Shown here piece after piece: positions 1 to 7,129 of a stretch of 64,000 nt of DNA; the stretch's first letter is position 1; every line of letters begins with the position of its first letter. The stretch covers positions 58,572 to 122,571 of the forward strand of contig CAKRGF010000003.1 of assembly GCA_934322085.1 (NCBI GenBank). Reading direction: 5' to 3'. Origin of the DNA: an uncultured Eubacterium sp. (GTDB lineage: Bacteria; Bacillota; Clostridia; Lachnospirales; Lachnospiraceae). The position numbers were made by a program, and so were the translations under genes. The notes beneath the pieces were generated by a model. It had not been told where the DNA came from and ran no database searches. It saw nothing but the letters and a program-made list of their open reading frames with translations.

Positions 1-513
1 ACCTATTTAGAAGAACACTGGCAGGATATCCTTTCCTGCGACAAAGAAGCCTGTACATACATTTCCGAGCATAACTGTAAGGTCAAGTATGAGGTCGTGA
101 TGAAAGATGAAAAGGAAAATAATCTTCGTGAGATTCTTAATCTCGGACATACGGTAGGCCGTGCCATTGAGACTGTGAGTGATTACCGGCTTTTGCATGG
201 TGAGGCATTGTCGATTGGTATGACGGCACAGGTTTTGCTTGGATATCGATCCGGCTATCTGTCACAAAAAGAGTGTGAACGAGTGATTGCGCTTCAGCAG
301 GCAGTGGGACTTCCGGTTCGGATTCCGGAGTATATTGACCGTGAAGAATTAGTGAAAAAATTGTACACGGACAAAAAAGTAAGAGATGGCAGACTTCGAT
401 TTGTCTTTCAAAAAGGAATCGGCGATGTCATGACATTTGGCGAAGAAACGTACGCAAGATGCGTACCGGAGGAAGAAATTCGTGCAGTGTTAATGGATAA
501 TACTGTACTTTAA
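1..513 (+). CDS. aroB: 3-dehydroquinate synthase, C-terminal part (cut by window start)
   Basis: The frame is open from base 1, so this is the last 170 residues of a gene that begins outside the window. It shows the family motifs LNLGHTVGRAIE and HGEALSIGM, whose histidines are part of the metal site in dehydroquinate synthases. The enzyme closes DAHP to 3-dehydroquinate in the cytoplasmic shikimate pathway. Shikimate kinase (aroK) lies 3.7 kb downstream, but the genes between them are unrelated, so this is a loose grouping. A related sugar-phosphate cyclase cannot be excluded from the C-terminus alone, but the aroK context favours AroB. Confidence 0.85.
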   Translation, partial: TYLEEHWQDILSCDKEACTYISEHNCKVKYEVVMKDEKENNLREILNLGHTVGRAIETVSDYRLLHGEALSIGMTAQVLLGYRSGYLSQKECERVIALQQAVGLPVRIPEYIDREELVKKLYTDKKVRDGRLRFVFQKGIGDVMTFGEETYARCVPEEEIRAVLMDNTVL

Positions 514-559
514 AATAGATTTATAATAACCCCGGGAAAACCGGAGAAAGAGGGATAAC

Positions 560-1117
560 ATGTTAGTAGGAATTATTATTGGTGCTGTTGTATTACTTTT
601 AATTATTTTTGTAATCAGCAGCTACAACAAACTTGTGAAACAGAAAGTAAATGTCGAAGAGGCATTTGCTACGATGGATGTTTATTTAAAAAAGCGTTTT
701 GATTTGATACCAAATCTGGTAGAAACTGTAAAAGGTTATGCAAAACATGAAAGTGAAACTCTGATTGCTGTCATTGAAAAGAGAGGGAGCAATTACGACA
801 GCATGACTGAAGAACAGAAAATTGAGAGTGGAGCTGCTATTTCCAGCGTAATACCTAACATTATGGCGTTGGCAGAAGCTTATCCGGATTTGAAAGCAAA
901 CCAGAACTTTATGAATTTGAGCAATCAGCTGGAGGCAGTGGAAGAGGATATTGCCAATTCCAGAAAATATTATAACGGTACGGTAAAACGTTATAATATG
1001 TCGGTACAGACGATTCCGACCAATATTATTGCCGGTATGTTCCACTTTGAGAAGAAACCGATGTTTGAGGTTGAGAGCCAGGCAGAGCGCCAGAATGTGA
1101 AGGTGAAATTCGATTGA
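560..1117 (+). CDS. lemA: LemA family membrane protein
   Basis: 185 residues. One N-terminal membrane segment (about residues 2-22) precedes a long helical cytoplasmic or surface domain with the LemA signature around YLKKRFDLIPNLVETVKGYA. LemA proteins have an N-out helix and no proven enzymatic role. The gene overlaps the next one by 4 nt, and LemA next to a DUF2207/TPM-type membrane protein is a recurring pair in Firmicutes, which suggests the two act together at the envelope. Ribosome site GAGAAAGAGGG precedes the ATG. Confidence 0.9.
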   Translation: MLVGIIIGAVVLLLIIFVISSYNKLVKQKVNVEEAFATMDVYLKKRFDLIPNLVETVKGYAKHESETLIAVIEKRGSNYDSMTEEQKIESGAAISSVIPNIMALAEAYPDLKANQNFMNLSNQLEAVEEDIANSRKYYNGTVKRYNMSVQTIPTNIIAGMFHFEKKPMFEVESQAERQNVKVKFD

Positions 1118-2958
1118 AAATAAAAAGTTTTCTGCTTGCAGGTGTTTTTATTGTTCTTTCACTTTTCTTTGCTGCTCCAATGAATGCGAAGGCGGCAAAT
1201 TTTACCATTGATAAATATGAGGTAAATATGAAGGTGACTAAGGATAACACTTATCAAATAAAAGAGCATATAGAAGTAAATTTTAAGTCAAAAAGTCATG
1301 GTATATACCGTGATATTCCGCTTGTTAATGATGTAAAGCGTGAAGATGGCAGTTCGAACCGCATTGTGGCAAGAGTGGAGAACCTTGACTGCGGAGACGA
1401 GGAATATGAATCTTCTAGAGAAGGCAATAATCTGCATGTTCGCCTTGGTGATGAAGACGTAGAAATTACCGGCAAATATGAATATAACATTTCCTATAAT
1501 TATGTGATGGGTAATGATTTGCTGCCAAATGAGGACGAGTTTTATTTTAATGTAATTGGTACGGGATGGGAGACTACCATTTCCAATGTATCATTTTCCA
1601 TTGAGATGCCGGAAACTTTTGATGAAAATAACCTTGGAATGTCTTATGGTGCCTACGGTGAATCAAAACTGGATGGACTGTATTATTCTATTGATGGCAA
1701 TACCATTTATGGTGAACTGGATACGGATGTTGTCCTTGGAGCGGGAGAGGGCGTAAATGTCCGCCTTTCATTGCCGGAAGGTTATTTTATAAAGGTAAAA
1801 CATACCCCGTGGATGGCATATGTTGGAATTGTTTTTGCAGCATTAGCTGTGATTGTGGCATTTTTGCTTTGGTTTATTTTCGGCCGTGATGACCCAGTTA
1901 TTGAAACGGTTGAGTTTTATCCGCCGGATGGCTTAAACAGTGTGGAACTTGCATTTGCCTATCGGGGATATGCGTCTTCAAAAGATGTCGTTTCTATGAT
2001 TGTTGATTTGGCACAGAAAGGTTATATTGAAATCCATCAGGGACCAAACAAGAAAGATTTTACGCTGATTAAGAGATTAGAGTATAATGGCACGAATAAG
2101 GCAGAGAAACTCTTTATGGACGGTCTGTTTAGTTCTTTTGATCGTGTTGATAAAATTGATTTGGAAGATTCCTTCTATAAAACGATTAATTCGATTAAAT
2201 CGGAAGTGAATTCCAGAGAAAACAAAGAGAAACTTTTTTATGCGAATTCCATTAATAAGGGCTGGATTTTGTGGATGCTGTCGATATTAGCTTGTCTTTT
2301 TGCTGGTTTTTATCCGGTCAAAAATTATGAGTATTCCACGATATTTGGACTTTTAGTTCCGCTTGGCATTGGTGTTGCCGTGATGTTAAGTTCCTTTTTT
2401 CTATTTAGAAAAGGGAAAATACTGCCTAAAATCGGTATCTTTTTGGGATTGTTGGCAGGTGCGGCAGTCGCATATTATTTCTTTATGAACTCGGCAATGC
2501 AGTGTGTTGACCCGTTGTATCGGATTTCCTACTTTATTGCCATAGGAGCTTCTTTTGTGGCAATGTTCTTCCATGATTTCTTGTCCAAACGAACACCGTA
2601 TGGTACGGAAATCCTTGGACGAATTTTAGGTTTCCGCAATTTCCTGATTACAGCGGAAAAGGATAAATTAGAGGCTCTTGTGGAAGAAAATCCGGAATAT
2701 TTCTATGATATACTTCCGTATACCTATGTCCTTGACGTGTCGAGTAAGTGGATGAAGAAATTCGAGTCTCTTACGATGTCGGCACCGAATTGGTATTCGA
2801 GCGAGGATGACCGCGCATTTGATTATATTATGTTTAGTCACTTTATGTCTTCGACCATGTCTACGGCGATGACAAGTATGACTTCGACCCCAAGTTCCAG
2901 CAGCGGCGGCGGATTTTCCGGCGGTGGTTCCGGCGGCGGTGGCGGCGGAAGCTGGTAA
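1114..2958 (+). CDS. DUF2207 membrane protein with glycine-rich C-terminus
   Basis: 614 residues. The start is TTG in a TTGA overlap with the LemA stop. A signal peptide (about residues 1-27, ending AKA) is followed by an extracytoplasmic beta domain, a membrane helix near residues 232-253, a cytoplasmic segment, more helices near 380-470, and a glycine/serine tail ending SGGGGGGSW. This is the DUF2207 architecture; its function is unknown. Co-translation with LemA is likely. A clear terminator is not seen after it; the next signal is the promoter of the exchanger riboswitch. Confidence 0.85.
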   Translation: MKIKSFLLAGVFIVLSLFFAAPMNAKAANFTIDKYEVNMKVTKDNTYQIKEHIEVNFKSKSHGIYRDIPLVNDVKREDGSSNRIVARVENLDCGDEEYESSREGNNLHVRLGDEDVEITGKYEYNISYNYVMGNDLLPNEDEFYFNVIGTGWETTISNVSFSIEMPETFDENNLGMSYGAYGESKLDGLYYSIDGNTIYGELDTDVVLGAGEGVNVRLSLPEGYFIKVKHTPWMAYVGIVFAALAVIVAFLLWFIFGRDDPVIETVEFYPPDGLNSVELAFAYRGYASSKDVVSMIVDLAQKGYIEIHQGPNKKDFTLIKRLEYNGTNKAEKLFMDGLFSSFDRVDKIDLEDSFYKTINSIKSEVNSRENKEKLFYANSINKGWILWMLSILACLFAGFYPVKNYEYSTIFGLLVPLGIGVAVMLSSFFLFRKGKILPKIGIFLGLLAGAAVAYYFFMNSAMQCVDPLYRISYFIAIGASFVAMFFHDFLSKRTPYGTEILGRILGFRNFLITAEKDKLEALVEENPEYFYDILPYTYVLDVSSKWMKKFESLTMSAPNWYSSEDDRAFDYIMFSHFMSSTMSTAMTSMTSTPSSSSGGGFSGGGSGGGGGGSW

Positions 2959-2972
2959 AAAATAAAAAAATG

Positions 2973-3001
2973 TTGCGTTTCTCGTATAATTATGATATAG
3001 T
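2973..3001 (+). promoter_or_regulatory. Promoter of the manganese-type riboswitch
   Basis: TTGCGT (2973-2978), a 17-bp spacer and TATAGT (2996-3001) place the start of transcription just before the riboswitch P1 stem. A second AT-rich TATAAT lies inside the spacer. Confidence 0.55.
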
Positions 3002-3011
3002 TTGATAAACT

Positions 3012-3177
3012 ACGAATAAAGGGGAGTAGCTTGCGTTTTTAAAAACGTAATATGATATCGTCAATACACGAGCGGGTATCGAAAAGATGGCCCGGCTCCG
3101 GTACATATTCTACGAAGCGAGACTTTTATTGTGGCACAGTGTTTTATTTGTGTTGCGGTAAAGTCTCGCTTTTTTTG
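3012..3177 (+). promoter_or_regulatory. yybP-ykoY (manganese-sensing) riboswitch with terminator
   Basis: The leader has the family hallmarks GGGGAGTAGC (3021-3030), a GTCAATAC segment, CGGCTCCGG, and GAAGCGAGACTTT. P1 can form between 3015-3022 (AATAAAGG) and 3123-3130 (CTTTTATT). The 3' side of the aptamer is also the 5' arm of a strong intrinsic terminator: 3115-3126 pairs with 3160-3171, followed by seven T. P1 and the terminator therefore exclude each other, which fits an ON switch in which ligand prevents termination. yybP-ykoY RNAs sense Mn2+ and commonly precede cation exporters. The gene below is a CaCA exchanger. Confidence 0.85.
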
Positions 3178-3242
3178 TGGCATAAGTTAAACTTACTTGA
3201 CTGAGACTTTATGGTGGCAGGAAAAAGAATGGAGGAATGAAA

Positions 3243-4229
3243 ATGAAAATGTGGTTAGATCTTTTGTTACTGGTGATTGGATTTGTCTTGCTGCTTAAAG
3301 GGGCAGATGCCTTTGTCGACGGAAGTGCCGGAGTGGCACGGATTTTTAAGGTGCCCGGTGTCATTATCGGACTTACGATTGTTGCGATGGGAACGAGTGC
3401 ACCGGAGCTTGCGGTCAGTGTATCAGCGGGGATTTCCGGTTCCAATGCGATTGCAGTAAGCAATGTTGTTGGCTCGAATATTTTTAATCTTTTGATGGTT
3501 CTTGGTATTTGTGCGATGATGAAAGCCCTGCCGGTAGATTCCGGAATTAAGAAGAGAGATTATCCGATTTCTTTGGTGGCAACGCTTATTTTGTTGGTTC
3601 TTGCCGGTAATCTGTTTTTTGTCGGTAAAGTGCCGGATTATCGAAATATGAATGCGTCCGGCGGTGTGCTGTACCGCTGGAATGGAATTATCTTAATTGC
3701 GTTGTTTGTATTATATCTCGCATATACGATTTATCTCGCAAAAAAGAATAAAGAAACAGAAAATGATGAGGCAAAAAAGATGCCGATGTGGCAATGCCTT
3801 CTTTATATTATATTGGGTCTTGCAGCAATTATTATTGGAGGACAGCTTGTGGTAATTCATGCAAAAAATATCGCACTAGCGTGGGGCATGAGTGAAACAT
3901 TAGTCGGTTTAACGATTGTTGCAATTGGGACAAGCCTGCCGGAACTTGTGACATCAATTGTTGCGGCGTCCAAAGGTGAGACCGGAATGGCTGTCGGCAA
4001 TGTTGTTGGCTCGAATATTTTTAATCTTTTGTTGATTTTAGGAGTTTCCAGTGCCATACATCCGATTGCGATTTCAATGGCTTCTTTCGTGGATTTGTGT
4101 GTATTGCTTGCAGTAAGTTTGATTGCATTTGGTTTTGTAATTACAGGAAAGCGGATTAACCGGGCAGAGGGCTTTACCATGATTGTAATGTATTTAGCTT
4201 ATACCGCCTTTTCAATCTGGCGCGGATGA
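3243..4229 (+). CDS. CaCA-family cation exchanger (Na+/Ca2+ exchanger-like)
   Basis: 328 residues with about ten membrane helices. The two inverted alpha repeats are plain: GLTIVAMGTSAPELAVS followed by VVGSNIFNLL in the first half, and GLTIVAIGTSLPELVTS followed by VVGSNIFNLL in the second. These carry the acidic ion-binding residues of the family. Three ATGs lie in frame; 3243 gives the best spacing to GGAGG (3231-3235). The upstream manganese-type riboswitch suggests the protein exports Mn2+, or Ca2+ when Mn2+ is high, rather than acting as a housekeeping Ca2+ antiporter. The substrate itself is inferred. Confidence 0.9.
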   Translation: MKMWLDLLLLVIGFVLLLKGADAFVDGSAGVARIFKVPGVIIGLTIVAMGTSAPELAVSVSAGISGSNAIAVSNVVGSNIFNLLMVLGICAMMKALPVDSGIKKRDYPISLVATLILLVLAGNLFFVGKVPDYRNMNASGGVLYRWNGIILIALFVLYLAYTIYLAKKNKETENDEAKKMPMWQCLLYIILGLAAIIIGGQLVVIHAKNIALAWGMSETLVGLTIVAIGTSLPELVTSIVAASKGETGMAVGNVVGSNIFNLLLILGVSSAIHPIAISMASFVDLCVLLAVSLIAFGFVITGKRINRAEGFTMIVMYLAYTAFSIWRG

Positions 4230-4256
4230 TGAATTTTTCAGGAGGAGATACGGTAG

Positions 4257-4769
4257 ATGAAAGAAAATATTGTGCTGATTGGTATGCCGGGAGCGGGAAA
4301 AAGTACAGTTGGTGTTGTACTTGCAAAAAGATTAGGACTCTCTTTTCTTGACTCGGATTTGGTGATTCAGGAGAGAGAGGGTTGCATTCTTCATGAAATT
4401 ATTGAAAAAGAAGGGCTTGACGGATTTAATGAGATAGAAAATCAAGTAAATGCATCTATTGATGTGAAAAGAACAATTATTGCAACTGGCGGAAGTGCAG
4501 TGTATGGAAAGGAAGCTATGCAGCATCTGCATGAAATCGGTGCAGTTTTTTACTTGAAATTATCTTATGAGGAGCTGAAAAATCGTCTGGGAGATTTGTC
4601 GGAGCGCGGCGTTTCTATCCGCAAAGGACAGACTTTGCTGGATTTATACGAGGAAAGAAAACCGTTATACGAAAAATATGCTGATTATGTAGTAGACTGT
4701 GAAGGAAAATCGATTCGTGAGGTTGTGGAAGAAATGACAAAACTTTGGAAGAAGGAGACAAAAAAGTGA
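4257..4769 (+). CDS. aroK: Shikimate kinase
   Basis: 170 residues, the usual length. The P-loop GMPGAGKSTVG lies at residues 8-18, followed by the DSDLVIQE substrate region and a later TGGSAV motif. It phosphorylates shikimate at the 3-hydroxyl with ATP in the cytoplasm. AGGAGG lies a short distance before the ATG. The stop overlaps the GTG start of the HAD phosphatase by four bases (GTGA), so both are translated from one message. The expected RxxLY arginine region is present as ERKPLYEKYADYVVD. Confidence 0.92.
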   Translation: MKENIVLIGMPGAGKSTVGVVLAKRLGLSFLDSDLVIQEREGCILHEIIEKEGLDGFNEIENQVNASIDVKRTIIATGGSAVYGKEAMQHLHEIGAVFYLKLSYEELKNRLGDLSERGVSIRKGQTLLDLYEERKPLYEKYADYVVDCEGKSIREVVEEMTKLWKKETKK

Positions 4770-5434
4770 GATATCCCATTGTACTATTTGACTTAGATGG
4801 AACATTGACAAATCCCGGACTTGGAATAACCAATTCGGTGATGTATTCTCTGAAAAAATATGGAATTGAAGGACAGTCACGGGAATCTCTTTACCGTTTT
4901 ATCGGACCACCGCTGCACGAGTCTTATGAGAAATTTTATTCTTTTTCAAAGGAACAGGCGATGCAGGCCGTTTCGTATTACAGAGAATATTATGAAGAAA
5001 AGGGAATGTTCGAAAATGAAGTATATCCGGGAATAAAACAGCTCCTTCATGATTTAACAAAACAGGGTGTTCTCTGTCTCGTTGCCACTTCAAAACCAGA
5101 GATATATGCGAAAAAAATTCTCGATTATTATGAACTGAGCAACTATTTTTACTATATCGCCGGGGCAAATATGGACGGAACCCGCACAGACAAAGCAGAA
5201 GTTATTGCTTATGCCTTAAAACAGATTCCGGCAGAACATAATAATAAGAAAGTTCTTATGGTCGGTGACCGCTCCCATGACATCATCGGGGCAAAGAAAA
5301 ACGGAATCGATGCCGCCGGTGTTTTATTTGGTTACGGCAGTAGAGAAGAACTGGAAGAGGCCGGAGCTGACTTTATTGCTGACTCAGTAGAAGCAGTTAG
5401 AAATATTGTTTTTCTTAACGCTGCTAAGAATTAG
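4766..5434 (+). CDS. HAD-family hydrolase (phosphoglycolate phosphatase-like)
   Basis: 222 residues from a GTG start preceded by AAGGAG at 4752-4757. HAD motif I FDLDGTLTN, motif II ATSK and motif III GDRSHD are all in place, with a helical cap between I and II (subclass IA). Such enzymes remove phosphate from small metabolites; the nearest well-known relatives are phosphoglycolate and pyrophosphate phosphatases. The substrate is not clear from sequence. It is translationally coupled to aroK. The next 600 bases hold no gene. Confidence 0.88.
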   Translation: MRYPIVLFDLDGTLTNPGLGITNSVMYSLKKYGIEGQSRESLYRFIGPPLHESYEKFYSFSKEQAMQAVSYYREYYEEKGMFENEVYPGIKQLLHDLTKQGVLCLVATSKPEIYAKKILDYYELSNYFYYIAGANMDGTRTDKAEVIAYALKQIPAEHNNKKVLMVGDRSHDIIGAKKNGIDAAGVLFGYGSREELEEAGADFIADSVEAVRNIVFLNAAKN

Positions 5435-5489
5435 TGCAGGATATAGTTGATATAATTTGTGTTAAATATTTATGGATGTTTATTTCAGT

Positions 5490-5637
5490 TTCCACAATTC
5501 ACAAAGAAAAGTTTATGTCTCATGGACGCTCCCGCTAAGACGAATACGCAGGGGTATCGGCATGCAAAATACGCAAGCCGGATACCCGCGCATTCGTACC
5601 CATGAGACATAAATCTTTTCTTTGTGAATTGTTGGAA
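5490..5637 (-). repeat. Structured hairpin element, copy A
   Basis: Read on the minus strand, a TTCC/GGAA clamp (5634-5637 with 5490-5493), a bulged A (5633) and an 18-bp perfect stem (5494-5511 with 5615-5632) lead into a further 14-bp stem (5512-5525 with 5600-5613). This carries an inner hairpin and, on its 3' side, the mini-hairpin GC-GGGA-GC (complement of 5528-5535). The order of parts matches copies B, D and E although the outer stem sequence differs. It lies in the gene-free stretch after the HAD gene and does not resemble an insertion sequence or a simple terminator. Confidence 0.8.
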
Positions 5638-5657
5638 TCTTGAAAAACTAACATAAA

Positions 5658-5685
5658 TTGTTTGATACAAACCATAACATATAAT
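5658..5685 (+). promoter_or_regulatory. Candidate promoter reading into element B
   Basis: TTGTTT (5658-5663), a 16-bp spacer and TATAAT (5680-5685) lie in the 113-bp spacer between elements A and B. Transcription from here would pass through element B. This is a weak -35 with a perfect -10. Confidence 0.3.
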
Positions 5686-5750
5686 TCTTATTGACAAAGT
5701 GAAAGAGAAGAAGGCTGGTTTAAGTCAAATGTTCGCCGCCAGTTTTTTGA

Positions 5751-5895
5751 TTCCAGTAATTTAGGAGAAAGGTTTTGTGACTCGTGGGTACAAACACGTG
5801 GGTATGAGGCATGCGTATTTTGCATGCCCATACCCTTACGCGTTTGTTAAACGGGAGTGCCCACGAGACGCAAAACCTTTCTCCTAAATTACGGA
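5751..5895 (+). repeat. Structured hairpin element, copy B
   Basis: TTCC (5751-5754), a bulged A and a perfect 22-bp stem (5756-5777 with 5871-5892) form the base; here the clamp closes with GGA (5893-5895). Next come P2 (CTCGTGGG 5781-5788 with CCCACGAG 5860-5867), an inner hairpin P3 (5790-5847, with GGCATGC 5808-5814 pairing GCATGCC 5822-5828) and a GNRA-capped mini-hairpin AC-GGGA-GT (5851-5858). This is a three-way junction layout. Outside the element TTTTTTG and CAAAAAA can extend the helix. The thi promoter starts 28 bases beyond its end. Confidence 0.8.
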
Positions 5896-5922
5896 CCAAA
5901 AAAATACTGCCAATGAACATAC

Positions 5923-5951
5923 TTGACACCCCCTAACATTCATGATATAGT
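5923..5951 (+). promoter_or_regulatory. Promoter of the thi operon
   Basis: Perfect TTGACA (5923-5928), 17-bp spacer, TATAGT (5946-5951). The predicted start is near 5958, giving a leader of about 95 nt before thiS. Confidence 0.75.
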
Positions 5952-5983
5952 TGAAAACAGATTGAGGATATCTCAAGAAGGGG

Positions 5984-6010
5984 CACACCACCTCGGGTGT
6001 GGACTTTTTT
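5984..6010 (+). terminator. Intrinsic terminator or attenuator in the thiS leader
   Basis: CACACC (5984-5989) pairs with GGTGTG (5996-6001), followed after three bases by six T (6005-6010). A small hairpin TTGAG/CTCAA (5962-5976) precedes it. As it lies between a strong promoter and thiS it should limit readthrough, so it may be an attenuator. No TPP aptamer is recognisable in the roughly 25 nt before it. Confidence 0.55.
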
Positions 6011-6051
6011 GTGGTATCCTTTTGTTGTATCAGAGAGAAAGGAGAAACGAT

Positions 6052-6249
6052 ATGATTTGCTTGAATGGAAACCAGGTTTCAGACTGTGAAGGAGTATCAC
6101 TGGAAGATTTTATTGCAAAACAAAATTTTGAGAAGAACAAAATTGCGGTTGAAATCAACGGTGAGATTATTCCAAAGAAAGATTACGAAACGGTTCAGAT
6201 AAAAGAAAATGATGTGATTGAAGTGGTAAGTTTTGTTGGTGGAGGCTGA
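6052..6249 (+). CDS. thiS: Sulfur carrier protein ThiS
   Basis: 65 residues with a ubiquitin-like fold pattern and the essential C-terminal diglycine (ending SFVGGG). The terminal glycine is adenylated and then thiocarboxylated to carry sulfur for thiazole formation. The start follows AAGGAGAAACGAT; a longer frame upstream is not needed. It is the first gene of thiS-thiG-thiH-tenI. The adenylating partner thiF is not in this operon. Confidence 0.92.
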   Translation: MICLNGNQVSDCEGVSLEDFIAKQNFEKNKIAVEINGEIIPKKDYETVQIKENDVIEVVSFVGGG

Positions 6250-6319
6250 TAAAACAACACTGTCAAAACCCTGACATGTAAAATGTAAATTCAAATACAA
6301 AGATTGAGAGGATAAGAAC

Positions 6320-7111
6320 ATGGAAAATAAAGATACTTTTATGCTTGGTGGACAGGAGTTTTCCTCCCGTTTCATCTTAGGATCCGGAAAATATTCACTG
6401 GATTTAATCAAGGCATCGGTTGAAAATGCCGGTGCACAGATTATTACATTGGCGCTTCGCCGTGCAAATCAGGATGGACGTGCAAATATTTTAGATTATA
6501 TTCCGGAAGGCGTTACCTTGCTTCCGAATACATCCGGTGCGAGAAACGCTGATGAAGCAGTTCGTATTGCACGCTTATCAAGAGAAGTTGGCTGTGGCAA
6601 TTTTGTAAAAATTGAGATTATGAGAGATTCCAAGTATTTACTTCCGGATAATCAGGAAACCATCAAGGCAACGGAAATTCTTGCAAAAGAAGGATTTGCA
6701 GTTATGCCTTATATGTATCCGGATTTGAATGTGGCACGTGATTTGATGAATGCCGGTGCTGCATCGATTATGCCGTTGGCTGCACCAATTGGCTCAAACA
6801 AAGGTCTTTGTACAAAAGAATTTATTCAGATTTTGATTGATGAAATTAACCTTCCGATTATTGTGGATGCCGGCATTGGAAAACCATCTGAAGCATGTGC
6901 TGCAATGGAAATGGGAGCTGCCGCAATTATGGCGAATACAGGTATTGCGACAGCAGGAGATATCCCGGCTATGGCAGAGGCATTTAAACTTGCAATTGAG
7001 GCAGGAAGAAAGGCTTACCTTGCCGGTACAGGACGCGTGTTAGAGCGTGGAGGAAGTGCATCTTCACCGCTGACCGGCTATATTCAGGATGGCAGTTTCA
7101 AAACGAAATAA
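6320..7111 (+). CDS. thiG: Thiazole synthase
   Basis: 263 residues, the normal length. The TIM-barrel pattern includes FILGSGKY near the N-terminus, the GNFVKIEIM strand with the Schiff-base lysine expected for ThiG, and the phosphate-binding VDAGIGKPSEA and GTGRV-type loops. It condenses 1-deoxy-xylulose 5-phosphate, dehydroglycine and ThiS thiocarboxylate into the thiazole tautomer. It follows thiS by 70 bp and precedes thiH by 18 bp with GGAGG before that gene. Confidence 0.95.
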   Translation: MENKDTFMLGGQEFSSRFILGSGKYSLDLIKASVENAGAQIITLALRRANQDGRANILDYIPEGVTLLPNTSGARNADEAVRIARLSREVGCGNFVKIEIMRDSKYLLPDNQETIKATEILAKEGFAVMPYMYPDLNVARDLMNAGAASIMPLAAPIGSNKGLCTKEFIQILIDEINLPIIVDAGIGKPSEACAAMEMGAAAIMANTGIATAGDIPAMAEAFKLAIEAGRKAYLAGTGRVLERGGSASSPLTGYIQDGSFKTK

Positions 7112-7129
7112 AGATAGTTGGAGGACGAC

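Noticed and set aside
5490..5637. Elements as ordinary terminators
   Set aside because: They are about 145 nt with conserved internal parts, lack a T run at the base, and several lie upstream of promoters rather than after genes.
5490..5895. Elements as attC sites or an insertion sequence
   Set aside because: No integrase, transposase or GTTRRRY-type core sites are seen; the arms are hairpins without an open frame between them.
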